This document shows, one piece after another, positions 8,811 through 17,691 of a stretch of 64,000 nt of DNA (position 1 is the first letter of the stretch; every line of letters begins with the position of its first letter). The stretch comes from Bog-159 sp963707465 (GTDB taxonomy: Bacteria; Acidobacteriota; Terriglobia; Bryobacterales; Bryobacteraceae), in the NCBI GenBank assembly GCA_963707465.1, contig CAVPQK010000024.1, forward strand, positions 248,001-312,000, written 5' to 3'. The notes beneath the pieces are model-generated. The model was not told where the DNA came from. It saw only the letters and a list, made by a program, of their open reading frames with translations, and made no database searches. A program made the translations under genes and the position numbers.

Positions 8811-9971
8811 ATGAATCAAACACGGCTACGCTGCGTCTGGCGCGAGAACGGGTTCGCGCGGCAATTCCGCACTGGCGTCTCTCTTCACAGCCACACCATG
8901 CACTCGCTCGAGAGACTCGACTTCATTCCGCGGTACGCCGACGCTGTCCCACCGCTCGCCTGGGAGATCCGCAGACAGGCCAGGAAATACGAAGAAAAGT
9001 ATAACCGGGAGCTGGATTATACGAGGGCCTTCTGGACACCGCCGCTGCCCGCCACGCATGCCTTCGACCTGGAAAAACGAAATATAGAGCGCCAGTTCGG
9101 GTTGCCGGCGTTGGTCTCTATCACGGATCATGACAATATCGAGGCTTCGGCCCGGCTCAGAGCCTGTGCGGAGACCAGGCAGGCTCCTGTATCGGTGGAG
9201 TGGACAGTTCCCGTCGGCGTCTCGTACTTCCATATCGGGCTCCACAACCTCCCGCCGGCGCGGGCGGGCGCTTTGCTCGCAGAGCTCAACCGGTGTACGC
9301 ACAATCCGTCCGTTGGACTCAGGAACGAATTGCTCGCCGCCATAGCCGGTGAGCCGGACACGCTGGTGGTGCTCAACCATCCGCTGTGGGATCAGGGCAG
9401 CGCGGGGGCCGCCGCACACGCCGCCGCTCTCAGCGGCCTTCTGGAGTCGTCTGGCCGGTTTATCCACGCGGTTGAGCTCAATGGCCTCCGCCCATGGGAG
9501 GAGAATCAGCGCGTAATTGATCTCGCCAATGCGTCGAACCGCACCCTGGTTTCCGGCGGAGACCGTCACGGCTGCGAACCGGCTTCAGTCGTCAATCTCA
9601 CGCGCGCCTCGAGCTTTGCGGAGTTTGCCGGCGAAGTGCGCGGCGGCGCGAGCGACGTCGCCTTTCTGCCGCATTACCGCGAACCGGTTCGTTTCCGCCT
9701 GTTGAAATCGGTGATCGATATCATGCGCACCTACCCCGAATTGCCGGGCCGGGAGCGCTGGTGCGACCGGGTTCTCTGCCGCAGCTTCTCGGGCGTTACG
9801 CGCTCGCTGTCCGAGAGCTGGGACTGCCAGTTTCCCGCCGTGATTCGATGCTTCGAGAGAATCGTGCAGCTTGCCGACGCCCGCGAATTCCGGCACATCG
9901 CGCGGCAGTACTTCGTCTCTAGCGGTAAGCCCGAACATGAGGGACGTCCCGCCTGCCTGCGGCCGCAATAG
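8811..9971 (+). CDS. PHP-domain metal-dependent hydrolase-like protein
   Basis: A 386-aa protein with motifs of the PHP superfamily: SLHSHTMHS at residues ~24-32 (motif I metal ligands), SITDHDNIEA at ~103-112 (motif II), LNHPLWDQG at ~188-196 (motif III) and SGGDRHGCEPASV at ~248-260 (motif IV). PHP proteins are phosphoesterases using a trinuclear metal site; the substrate here is unknown. No signal peptide or membrane segment. It is the only gene in its transcription unit, with a TATACT box at 8772-8777 about 34 bp upstream of the start and no matching -35 box that I can defend. Confidence 0.72.
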   Translation: MNQTRLRCVWRENGFARQFRTGVSLHSHTMHSLERLDFIPRYADAVPPLAWEIRRQARKYEEKYNRELDYTRAFWTPPLPATHAFDLEKRNIERQFGLPALVSITDHDNIEASARLRACAETRQAPVSVEWTVPVGVSYFHIGLHNLPPARAGALLAELNRCTHNPSVGLRNELLAAIAGEPDTLVVLNHPLWDQGSAGAAAHAAALSGLLESSGRFIHAVELNGLRPWEENQRVIDLANASNRTLVSGGDRHGCEPASVVNLTRASSFAEFAGEVRGGASDVAFLPHYREPVRFRLLKSVIDIMRTYPELPGRERWCDRVLCRSFSGVTRSLSESWDCQFPAVIRCFERIVQLADAREFRHIARQYFVSSGKPEHEGRPACLRPQ

Positions 9972-10446
9972 CGGAATCTTGCCTCTTCACTCGCTGTGGT
10001 CACCATCGGGGAACCCCGCCATCCCGTTGAAAATAGGCCTAACGTCGCTCCCAGCCCACCGCATTCCCGCTGCCGCCATGGTAGCGTTATACCGAGTGCC
10101 CAAGACGGTGGACGAAGGGTGAGCCGCAACCAAAATGCAACAACCTGCAACGCAAAAAGTGATTTTCAAGATCGTTGCGTCGGGCAGCCAAACGCGTTGC
10201 AACGCAACGCGTTGCGGCGCGCCTGGGTCGCGCTGCGCGTACTAGCCCGCGCGGTGGCGTCGAACGGTCAAATTACGAAGCGAAGCCAATTCGGTCCTGT
10301 TTTGACCATACGAAGATTCGACTGCCCAATTCCCTGGTGCTAGGCCCTCCCCGGCCTGGGATTGCCGCTGGCGAGCCTGCAACCAAACGCAACAATCTGC
10401 AATGCGTACCGGTCGGGGAACGCGCCGAACGAGGTCAAATTACGAA
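9972..10446. other. non-coding region with dispersed repeat fragments
   Basis: No convincing gene. Around 10190-10220 is a short run of overlapping GCAACGCGTTGC-type palindromes (AACGCGTTGC repeated in tandem). Single copies of the motif TCAAATTACGAAGCGAA occur at about 10267 and 10434; the same GCGAAGC..CCAATTC core begins every unit of the large array that follows, so these look like solitary or ancestral copies of that repeat family. Confidence 0.55.
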
Positions 10447-10528
10447 GCGAAAGAGACTGGTCGGATTCCGACCGCCCATGGAGATGAAAATGGGCGTCAC
10501 CGCGGGAATTTTCGGAAGCACCCAATTC
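10447..10528 (+). repeat. left copy of 82-bp direct repeat flanking the tandem array
   Basis: This ~82-bp segment, containing GATTCCGACCGCCCATGGAG and AAAATGGGCG, recurs as a diverged copy at 12274-12355 in the same orientation; I count roughly ten mismatches by eye. The 13-unit array lies exactly between the two copies, so the array appears to have grown inside, or between duplicated copies of, a longer dispersed repeat. Confidence 0.75.
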
Positions 10529-12278
10529 CAGAGACCGCGCAACAAATGCAACCTAACGCAACACGTCAACGAAAGAACGATGCGCGTAACAACAGCCCGA
10601 GGGCCAGTGCCCTATCGGCGTTCATCGGCGGCCCATATGCCCTTTGCGAAGCGAACCCAATTCCAGAGATCGCGCAACAAATGCAACCTAACGCCACACG
10701 TCAACGAAAGAACGATGCGCGTAACAACAGCCCGAGGGCCAGTGCCCTATCGGCGTTCATCGGCGGCCCATATGCCCTTTGCGAAGCGAACCCAATTCCA
10801 GAGATCGCGCAACAAATGCAACCTAACGCTACACGTCAACGAAAGAACGATGCGCGTAACAACAGCCCGAGGGCCAGTGCCCTATCGGCGTTCATCGGCG
10901 GCCCATATGCCCTTTGCGAAGCGAACCCAATTCCAGAGACCGCGCAACAAATGCAACCTAACGCAACACGTCAACGAAAGAACGATACGCGTAACAGCCC
11001 GAAGGCCAGTGCCCTATCGGCGTTCATCGGCGGCCCATATGCCCTTTGCGAAGCGAACCCAATTCCAGAGACCGCGCAACAAATGCAACCTAACGCTACA
11101 CGTCAACGAAAGAACGATGCGCGTAACAGCCCGAAGGCCAGTGCCCTATCGGCGTTCATCGGCGGCCCATATGCCCTTTGCGAAGCGAACCCAATTCCAG
11201 AGACCGCGCAACAAACGCAACCTAACGCAACACGTCAACGAAAGAACGATACGCGTAACAGCCCGAAGGCCAGTGCCCTATCGGCGTTCATCGGCGGGCC
11301 ATATGCCCTTTGCGAAACGAACCCAATTCCAGAGATCGCGCAACAAATGCAACCTAACGCTACACGTCAACGAAAGAACGATACGCGTAACAGCCCGAAG
11401 GCCGGTGTCCTATCGGCGTTCATCGGTCGGCGTTCATCGGCGGCCCATATGCCCTTTGCGAAGCGAACCCAATTCCAGAGACCGCGCAACAAATGCAACC
11501 TAACGCTACACGTCAACGAAAGAACGATGCGCGTAACAACAGCCCGAGGGCCAGTGCCCTATCGGCGTTCATCGGCGGCCCATATGCCCTTTGCGAAGCG
11601 AACCCAATTCCAGAGACCGCGCAACAAATGCAACCTAACGCAACACGTCAACGAAAGAACGATACGCGTAACAGCCCGAAGGCCAGTGCCCTATCGGCGT
11701 TCATCGGCGTTCATCGGCGGCCCATATGCCCTTTGCGAAGCGAACCCAATTCCAGAGATCGCGCAACAAATGCAACCTAACGCAACACGTCAACGAAAGA
11801 ACGATGCGCGTAACAACAGCCCGAGGGCCAGTGCCCTATCGGCGTTCATCGGCGGCCCATATGCCCTTTGCGAAGCGAACCCAATTCCAGAGATCGCGCA
11901 ACAAATGCAACCTAACGCTACACGTCAACGAAAGAACGATGCGCGTAACAACAGCCCGAGGGCCAGTGCCCTATCGGCGTTCATCGGCGGCCCATATGCC
12001 CTTTGCGAAGCGAACCCAATTCCAGAGACCGCGCAACAAATGCAACCTAACGCAACACGTCAACGAAAGAACGATACGCGTAACAGCCCGAAGGCCAGTG
12101 CCCTATCGGCGTTCATCGGCGGCCCATATGCCCTTTGCGAAGCGAACCCAATTCCAGAGACCGCGCAACAAATGCAACCTAACGCTACACGTCAACGAAA
12201 GAACGATGCGCGTAACAGCCCGAAGGCCAGTGCCCTATCGGCGTTCATCGGTCGCCCATATGCCCTTTGCGAGGCGAA
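10521..12278 (+). repeat. 13-unit tandem array of 132/135-bp repeats
   Basis: Units begin with CCCAATTCCAGAG at 10521, 10656, 10791, 10926, 11058, 11190, 11322, 11468, 11603, 11745, 11880, 12015 and 12147, with the last ending at 12278. Spacings are 135, 135, 135, 132, 132, 132, 146, 135, 142, 135, 135, 132 and 132. The 135-bp form carries AACAACAGCCCGAGGG, the 132-bp form AACAGCCCGAAGG. The 146- and 142-bp units have an extra 14 or 10 bp from duplication of the internal ATCGGCGTTC repeat. Because periods are multiples of three and lack stops, several forward frames are open through the array; codon content differs by frame and no start or RBS supports translation. Units carry no unique spacers, so it is not CRISPR. 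Confidence 0.95.
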
Positions 12279-12355
12279 AGAACCCGGTTGGATTCCGACC
12301 GCCCATGGAGATGAAAATGGGCGCCACCGGGGGAATTTTCGGAAGAAGCCAATTC
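12274..12355 (+). repeat. right copy of 82-bp direct repeat flanking the tandem array
   Basis: Diverged direct copy of 10447-10528, beginning GCGAAAGAACCCGG and ending GAAGAAGCCAATTC. It joins the last array unit without a gap, and after it a partial CAATTCGAAG motif occurs again near 12380. Confidence 0.72.
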
Positions 12356-12677
12356 GATTCCTTGTTTTCAACAAAACCTCAATTCGAAGGGGTCATGCCC
12401 GCCCCCCAGCCCATGATTCAACTCTAGAAGAGGACACGTGTGGTAGCAGCGTCGGTGGTTTTGAGCGTAGCTTCGATAGCTGACCAACCGCCTCCATCCA
12501 CGCTTGAGAGACTGTTTCTAGATTCGATCGCGAGGGCCTCCGCGTCGCCGGAGACGCAGCCCTCAGCTCTAGCCGCGCTCACGAGCCCAATCGTCCGGGC
12601 CCATGCGATGAGCAAGATCGCCCGCGCTCCCTCCGAGGACGCTCTGTGTTACCGATATAGGTTCATCACCTTGCGGT
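12356..12677. other. no gene seen between repeat array and IS21 element
   Basis: A frame is open on the plus strand from 12440 but it runs into the terminal repeats of the insertion sequence, has no RBS and no recognisable motif, so I do not call it. Nothing else is evident here. Confidence 0.5.
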
Positions 12678-12735
12678 TGCGGATTCCGGCGAAGGAAATC
12701 GCTCATTCCGATCTGATGTCGATCAAGATTGAAGC
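12678..12735 (+). repeat. IS21 left terminal repeats
   Basis: Contains GGATTCCGGCGAAGGAAATC followed by ATTCCGATCTGATGTCGATC and a degenerate third copy (GATTGAAGCATCG). GATGTCGATCAAGATT is identical to part of the right end in inverted orientation, which is what fixes the element boundary. Confidence 0.7.
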
Positions 12736-13000
12736 ATCGTTTCGCTGGACAGTTATATGTTGACTGATTGATCGCCTTGAGTCAAGTAAAGGTGTCCTGG
12801 CGGCGACCGGGCCGTCGCTGGACCGCGCCTCGGGCGGGGGCGTTTTTTGGTTTTCCTTTCATAGGAGGTTTTTTTGTTTTGATGTTGGCGCTCTCCAGGC
12901 TGCCGCGGGCCGACCAACGGGAGGCCGGTCTCCGTCGCACGCAGACGTTGTCTCGGCGGCGAGCATGGTTGGCGTTGGAGTGGGAGTTGAGCCTTGGCGG

Positions 13001-13756
13001 TCACTTGCCATCCTCCTCGGCCGGTTTGCGGCCGCGCTTCTTGCGGATCGATTCTCCGTCGAGGTCCATGCGGTGCGCGTTGTGCACCAGGCGGTCCATG
13101 ATGCTGTCGGCAATGCTGGGATCGCCGATCTGTTCATGCCAATGCGCCACAGGCACCTGGCTGGTGAGAACCGTCGAACGGCGTTGATAGCGGTCATCGC
13201 AGATTTCCAAAAAGTCGCGCCGCTCACTGTCCTTCATCGGCGCCATGGCGAAGTCGTCGAGTACCAGCACATCGGTGCGCGCCAGTTTCGCTAGCACCGA
13301 ACCAATGCTGCCATCGGCGCGGGCCACGGCCAAGTCGCGGAACAGTTCCGCCATTCTTTTATGGACAGCAAAGAATCCATCGCGGCAAGCCTTATGGGCC
13401 AGTGCGCAGGCCAGCCAGCTTTTGCCGATTCCAGTCGGGCCGATTAGCAGCAGGTTCTGATGCTGCCGGACCCAATCGCTGGAGGCCAGCGTGCGCATGA
13501 GCCGGCGGTCCAAGCCGCGGGGATGCTGGTAGTCGATGTCCTCGATCAAGCCACGCTCCTTGAACTTGGCCAACTGCAGCCGTCGGGTCAAAGCGCGGTT
13601 CTCCTTCCAAGTCCACTGGCAGTCCACCAGCAAGCCGAACCGCTCTTCGAAGCTCAACTGGCTGGAATCGGCGTTCTCATATTGTTCACGGAAGGCTTGG
13701 GCCATGCCGTGCAACTTCATGGCCTGCAGTCTCTCCATCGTCGGTTGATTCAACAT
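13001..13756 (-). CDS. istB: IS21-family ATP-binding helper protein IstB
   Basis: A 251-aa AAA+ protein of the IstB/DnaC type. It starts with the family's N-terminal helical domain (MERLQAMKLHGMAQAF), then Walker A GPTGIGKS at ~105-112, LACALAHKACRDGF, Walker B DVLVLDDFAMAP at ~166-177, and sensor-1 STVLTSQVPVAHWHE. It ends with the basic KKRGRKPAEE tail. IstB assembles on DNA and stimulates the IstA transposase. It lies 27 bp downstream of istA on the same strand and is intact. Confidence 0.95.
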   Translation of the reverse strand: MLNQPTMERLQAMKLHGMAQAFREQYENADSSQLSFEERFGLLVDCQWTWKENRALTRRLQLAKFKERGLIEDIDYQHPRGLDRRLMRTLASSDWVRQHQNLLLIGPTGIGKSWLACALAHKACRDGFFAVHKRMAELFRDLAVARADGSIGSVLAKLARTDVLVLDDFAMAPMKDSERRDFLEICDDRYQRRSTVLTSQVPVAHWHEQIGDPSIADSIMDRLVHNAHRMDLDGESIRKKRGRKPAEEDGK

Positions 13757-13783
13757 GTTGATCTCCTGGTTGGGGTGATTGCT

Positions 13784-15403
13784 TTACTGCAACAACGAAC
13801 TAGGCGGCGGATCGTAATACGTGGCGCCGCGAATGTTGTCGTGCTTGGGGCCCGGCTTTTCGACTTCCAGTTCGAGTTCGGTTTGCCGGTCGAGCGAGCG
13901 CTTTAGAATCGATTTCAGGCTCTGGTAGGAATGCGCGTGCAGCAGCAGGGCGCGTTGGCTGGCCGCCTCCAGGCGTACCGCGGTATAAGTCTTGGCCAAG
14001 CCCATGATGCCCAGGCAAGCGCGGTACCCCATCTCCGGATGCGGCTTGCTCTCCAGGATGATCCGCACCAGTTCCGCGGTCGCCGGGCCTACGTTCGCCG
14101 CCCAGTGGATCAGCCGCGACGGCGTCCACTCCAAGTGGGCTTGATGGCTCTTGGGACGATGGTCGTGAAGCGTGGTCGCCGCATGGGCCACCAACCCGCG
14201 GCGATGGGAGGCGACGCGCACGCCATGATAGAAGATCTCGACAGTGGCCGCCGTGTAGCGCGCTTCCAGTTCCTCGCCTACCAGCTGATACGGAACGCTG
14301 TAATAATGTCGCTCGATCTCGACGTGATAGTCGATGTTCGGACGGACCTTCTTCCACTGAGCCAGGATGTAGCGTTCCACGGGCAAGGGCCGCAAGGCGG
14401 GCTGGTCCAGTTGTTCGAACAGGCTGGCTCGGCAGGCATCCCGGCGTTTGCGGAAAGGCCGTCGGTTCAATCGATCCAGCAACGGCGCGATGGCTTCGTT
14501 GAGGTCTGCCAGCGCGAAGAACTTGGTGTGACGCAGCGCCGCTACAATCCAGCGCTGGGCTATTTGCACGCCGGCCTCGACCTTCGCCTTATCTCTGGGC
14601 TTGTAGGGACGCGCCGGAAGAACGGCCAACCCATAGTGTTCGGCCATCTCGCGATAGGTTGGATTTAAATCCGGCTCGTAGCGGCAGGGATGCTTCACCC
14701 CAGTCTTGACGTTGTCCGGGATGACGGCTTCGGGTACGCCACCCAGGAACTCCAGGGCGCGCACGTGGGAGCCAATCCAGCAGGACAGTTCCTGGCTTTG
14801 GGTGGCTTCGGCAAACGTGTAGCTGCTCGCGCCGAGAACGGCAACGAAGATCGCAGCCTGGTAAACGACCTCGCCAGTCTGCCGGTCGTGCATCGGGATT
14901 TTGGCGCCGGCATAGTCCACAAACATCTTTTCGCCCGCGCGGTGGTCGTGCCGCAAGACCACATCGAGCCTACGCGCCCAGCCGTGATACAACTCGCAGA
15001 ACCGGCTGTAGCTGTACCCGTCCGCCGCATTCCCTTCGCGATACTCCTCCCACAGCAGTTGCAGGGTGAGGTTGCGGTGGGTTTGCAGTTGTTTGCGGAT
15101 GGCGGGGAAGTCCGGCAGGGCGGCTTGGCGGGCCGGCGCGCCAGGACGAGGCTTCCTGGAAAGAGCCTCTTCTAACTGCTGCTCATTCCATTCAGCGGGC
15201 AGCGGCCAACTCACGCCAGCCTGCGCCGCAGCCTTCAGGTACTCATGGACAGTGCTTTGCGCAATCGCGCAGCTACCCGCGATCTGCCGTTGTTTGAGCC
15301 CCATGGAATGGAGCCGGAGAACTTCCTTGAACTTCCGCATACTGAGCCTTTCTTGCGGCAATAGACTACCTCCACTTCCAGTGAAGGGCTTTTGCCGCGC
15401 CAC
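13784..15403 (-). CDS. istA: IS21-family transposase IstA
   Basis: A 539-aa transposase. The N-terminal HTH region (MRKFKEVLRLHSMGLKQRQI then AGSCAIAQSTVHEYLKAAAQ) gives DNA binding. The rve integrase core follows with DDE-type acidic positions, visible in KMFVDYAGAKIPMHD (first D), AVIPDNVKTGVKHP (second D) and a KAKVEAGVQIAQRWI segment (E). The C-terminal domain includes the YSVPYQLVGEELEAR beta-barrel motif. The true start may be the MRKFKEV methionine at residue 22 (15340) rather than 15403. No frameshift, so the element could be active. Confidence 0.95.
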   Translation of the reverse strand: MARQKPFTGSGGSLLPQERLSMRKFKEVLRLHSMGLKQRQIAGSCAIAQSTVHEYLKAAAQAGVSWPLPAEWNEQQLEEALSRKPRPGAPARQAALPDFPAIRKQLQTHRNLTLQLLWEEYREGNAADGYSYSRFCELYHGWARRLDVVLRHDHRAGEKMFVDYAGAKIPMHDRQTGEVVYQAAIFVAVLGASSYTFAEATQSQELSCWIGSHVRALEFLGGVPEAVIPDNVKTGVKHPCRYEPDLNPTYREMAEHYGLAVLPARPYKPRDKAKVEAGVQIAQRWIVAALRHTKFFALADLNEAIAPLLDRLNRRPFRKRRDACRASLFEQLDQPALRPLPVERYILAQWKKVRPNIDYHVEIERHYYSVPYQLVGEELEARYTAATVEIFYHGVRVASHRRGLVAHAATTLHDHRPKSHQAHLEWTPSRLIHWAANVGPATAELVRIILESKPHPEMGYRACLGIMGLAKTYTAVRLEAASQRALLLHAHSYQSLKSILKRSLDRQTELELEVEKPGPKHDNIRGATYYDPPPSSLLQ

Positions 15404-15452
15404 TTGCCCAGCGCGTTTAAGGTTTCTTAATAAAACCGTTACGACATGTCGA

Positions 15453-15573
15453 TCACCATTCCGAAGCGGTCGCGATTTGTGATCGGCATCGCGTCGGAAT
15501 CGTGATCGGCATCACTTCGTAATCTTGATCGACATCGTTTCGGAATCCTGATCGCCATCGTCCGGAATCCACA
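15453..15573 (-). repeat. IS21 right terminal repeats
   Basis: Read on the minus strand from 15573 there are four consecutive ~23-bp copies of GATTCCGANNCGATGYCGATCA plus a diverged fifth ending GGTGATCGACATGTCG close to the istA start. Multiple end repeats are the binding sites of the IstA transposase in IS21 elements. Confidence 0.72.
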
Positions 15574-15772
15574 GCGGCCCCACCCCTGCCCGTTTTTCGC
15601 CAAACCGTAGCGCCGCAAGCCGATGAAACCTCTATCGGTCACAACGCGGCGAGTATTCATAAAGCATTGAACCTACACAAGTAAACCAGCAGGACTATCC
15701 CGATAGCGACTTCGCGTGTGGTAATGCTGGGCTAGGAGGGCATTGGCGCTCGCGTCGCCAAAAGGAAAACAA

Positions 15773-16678
15773 ATGCGACTGCTTCGGCTGCAAACCGTAA
15801 ACATGGCCGGACCCGATGTATCCGATTGGCAAGTGTTCCTGAAAAGCCAAGGCCTGCTCTCCGGCCCCGCGGGTGGCGTCTTCGGGCCTCACACCGATGC
15901 CGCCACGCGTACCTATCAGGCCCGGGCCGGGGTCACCGCGAACGGAGTCGTCGGCCAGAACACCCTGACGGCGGCGGTTGCCGGCGGTTATCAGTCCACC
16001 ACGCGTGCCAACCTTGCGGGAATGGACTCTAACACGAACTGCTCTCCATTCGCGGATCGGCTCTCCGGTCAAGGGATGCAATTTGTGGCGCGCTATTACT
16101 CCCACAACGCCGCGAAAACACTGACGGCCGCCGAGGCGCAGCAACTCTCGGCCGCCGGCCTTGGCATCGTGGCGGTCTATGAGGACTGCAACGATTCGGT
16201 GGACCGTTTCTCCGCCGCAGTCGGAGCTAGCCAGGCCGCGAAGACGCTCGAGCTTGCCGCCGCCATCGCCCAGCCGGCCGGAACGGCGATTTACTTCGCC
16301 GTGGATTACGACGCCACCCAGGCAGACGTCGAAGGTCCGATCACCGGCTACTTTACGGCCATCAGGAGTGCTCTGGCCGCCGCCCCGACACAATATGTGG
16401 TCGGCGTCTACGGCTCCGGCATGACGTGCCGCATCATCCGCGATGCCGGCCTCGCGCAGTTCACGTGGCTGACCTGCTCGACGGGGTTTTGCGAATACGC
16501 AGCTTTCCGTACCGAGGCCGACCTTGTCCAACTGGCGCCGTCGCGCTTCCTAATGGCTGGATTGAATATCGACGACGATATCGCCCAGAGTGCTGAATTC
16601 GGCGCTTTCCGCCTGGCCGAATCCACAGCGATCACCAGCGCTGATGCACGGCCGCCCGAATTCGCGCATCGTAAATAG
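15773..16678 (+). CDS. peptidoglycan-binding domain plus DUF1906 glycoside-hydrolase-like protein
   Basis: I chose ATG 15773 because AAAGGAAA lies 7-10 bases upstream. The 301-aa product has a PG_binding_1 domain at residues ~10-75 (VSDWQVFLKSQGLL, GVFGPHTDAATRTYQ, ANGVVGQNTLTAA) and a DUF1906 (Rv2525c-like) TIM-barrel at ~85-290: FVARYYSHNAAKTLT, IVAVYEDCND, AIYFAVDYDAT with the acidic active-site strand, VVGVYGSGM, and INIDDDIA-like ending. Proteins of this kind act on or bind cell-wall glycan. There is no obvious signal peptide. Its 3' end overlaps the convergent aldo/keto reductase gene by 47 bp. Confidence 0.82.
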   Translation: MRLLRLQTVNMAGPDVSDWQVFLKSQGLLSGPAGGVFGPHTDAATRTYQARAGVTANGVVGQNTLTAAVAGGYQSTTRANLAGMDSNTNCSPFADRLSGQGMQFVARYYSHNAAKTLTAAEAQQLSAAGLGIVAVYEDCNDSVDRFSAAVGASQAAKTLELAAAIAQPAGTAIYFAVDYDATQADVEGPITGYFTAIRSALAAAPTQYVVGVYGSGMTCRIIRDAGLAQFTWLTCSTGFCEYAAFRTEADLVQLAPSRFLMAGLNIDDDIAQSAEFGAFRLAESTAITSADARPPEFAHRK

Positions 16679-17615
16679 CGTTGACCGCGCGCATAACGTC
16701 GTCAGAGAGCGGCGGCAGGTCCGAAGCGGCGCAGTTGTCCGCCACCTGCGCGGGACGCTTGCCGCCGGGGATGGCGCAGGTCACCGCATCAAACGCTAGG
16801 ATCCAGCGCAGCGCGAATTGCGCCATGCCCACTCCCTCCGGCGCCAGCGGACGCAACTCCTCCACGGCCGCCAGCGCCGCGTCGTAATCCACGCCGGAGA
16901 ATGTTTCGCCGGCGTCGAACGCCTCGCCCTGCCGGTTGAAGTTCCGGTGGTCGTCGGCCGCGAACTGGGAATCGCGCGTGAGCTTCCCGGTAAGCAGGCC
17001 GCTGGCCAACGGCACGCGCGCCAGTATCCCCACCTGGCGTTTGCGCGCTTGCTCGAAAAACAACTCCGCCGGGCGGTGGCGGAAACAATTGAAGATGATC
17101 TGCACGCTCTGGACGCCCGGGTATTCGATGGCCTTAAGCGCCTCTTCCACGCGCTCCACGCTCACGCCGTAATAGCGGATTTTCCCGGCCTCCACCAGGC
17201 GGTCGAGCGCGCCGAAGACCTCCGGCCGGTAGTAGACGTCCGTCGGCGGGCAGTGCAGTTGGACCAGGTCCAGGCACTCTGTGGAGAGATTGCGCAGGCT
17301 GTCCTCCACGAATGCGGTCAGGTTCGCTGCGTTGTAGCCATCCGCGGTGTGCGGGGACAGGCGGCGTCCGGCCTTGGTGGCCACCACGATGGGCTCGCGG
17401 CGCTCGCGCCGCAGTTGCGCGATCAGCCGTTCGCTGCGGCCCATGCCGTAAACATCCGCTGTATCGATGAAGTTCACCCCGCAGTCGATCGCCTGGTGCA
17501 AGGCGGCCATGGATTCGGCGTCGCTCACGCTCCCCCAGGAGCCGCCGATGGCCCATGCGCCAAAACTGATCTCGGATACGTTCCAGCCGGTGCGGCCCAG
17601 CGCGCGGTAGTTCAT
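16632..17615 (-). CDS. aldo/keto reductase family oxidoreductase
   Basis: I chose ATG 17615 (MNYRALGRTGWNVSEISFGA), the canonical AKR start; the open frame continues upstream only because it runs through a heptanucleotide repeat. The 327-aa protein keeps the catalytic set: FIDTADVYGMGRSE (Asp and Tyr at about residues 53 and 58), VVATKAG (Lys) and LVQLHCPP (His). NADPH-binding residues near IPGGKRPAQVADN are present at the C-terminal end. Such AKR14/16-type enzymes reduce aldehydes or sugar ketones; substrate unknown. It follows the KimA-like transporter gene on the same strand with a ~77-bp spacer filled mostly by the repeat. Confidence 0.9.
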   Translation of the reverse strand: MNYRALGRTGWNVSEISFGAWAIGGSWGSVSDAESMAALHQAIDCGVNFIDTADVYGMGRSERLIAQLRRERREPIVVATKAGRRLSPHTADGYNAANLTAFVEDSLRNLSTECLDLVQLHCPPTDVYYRPEVFGALDRLVEAGKIRYYGVSVERVEEALKAIEYPGVQSVQIIFNCFRHRPAELFFEQARKRQVGILARVPLASGLLTGKLTRDSQFAADDHRNFNRQGEAFDAGETFSGVDYDAALAAVEELRPLAPEGVGMAQFALRWILAFDAVTCAIPGGKRPAQVADNCAASDLPPLSDDVMRAVNAIYDARIRAAVHQRW

Positions 17616-17627
17616 ATGTCTTCTTCT

Positions 17628-17690
17628 GACTCCTGTCTCCTGACTCCTGTCTCCTGACTCCTGTCTCCTGACTCCTGTCTTCTGTCTCCT
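17628..17690. repeat. nine-unit heptamer repeat (GACTCCT/GTCTCCT)
   Basis: Nine consecutive 7-bp units alternate GACTCCT and GTCTCCT with one variant (GTCTTCT). It fills the spacer between the KimA-like gene stop (17692) and the aldo/keto reductase start (17615). Read leftwards it adds an open, Arg/Gln/Ser-rich extension ahead of the reductase. A shorter copy in the opposite orientation lies at 19586-19611 on the other side of the transporter gene. Confidence 0.92.
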
Positions 17691-17691
17691 T

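Larger units (their letters stand above)
12678..15573 (-). mobile_element. IS21-family insertion sequence (istA-istB)
   Basis: The element has the two-gene istA-istB organisation of IS21, transcribed leftwards, bounded by matching imperfect inverted ends: TGCGGATTCCGGCGAAGG at 12678 on the plus strand and TGTGGATTCCGGACGATGG read inward from 15573 on the minus strand. Both begin with TG as IS21 ends do, and both continue into further copies of a GATTCCGA..GATGTCGATCAA motif, the multiple transposase-binding repeats typical of the family. The total of ~2.9 kb is slightly long for IS21. A possible 4-bp target duplication GCGG lies at 12673-12676 and 15574-15577, offset by one base on the left. 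About 265 bp between the left end repeats and istB hold no gene. Confidence 0.85.

Noticed and set aside
10521..12278. Possible CRISPR array
   Set aside because: The 132/135-bp units are nearly identical along their whole length; there are no unique spacers and no cas genes.
10175..12483. Very long open frames (443 and 693 codons) through the tandem repeats, suggestive of a repeat protein
   Set aside because: More than one forward frame is open because the unit length is a multiple of three; there is no RBS, signal peptide or known fold, and unit-to-unit changes include 3-, 10- and 14-bp steps that alter the frame.
12440..12763. Plus-strand 107-aa frame between the repeat array and the IS
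   Set aside because: It enters the terminal repeats of the IS21 element, lacks an RBS and has no homology that I recognise.
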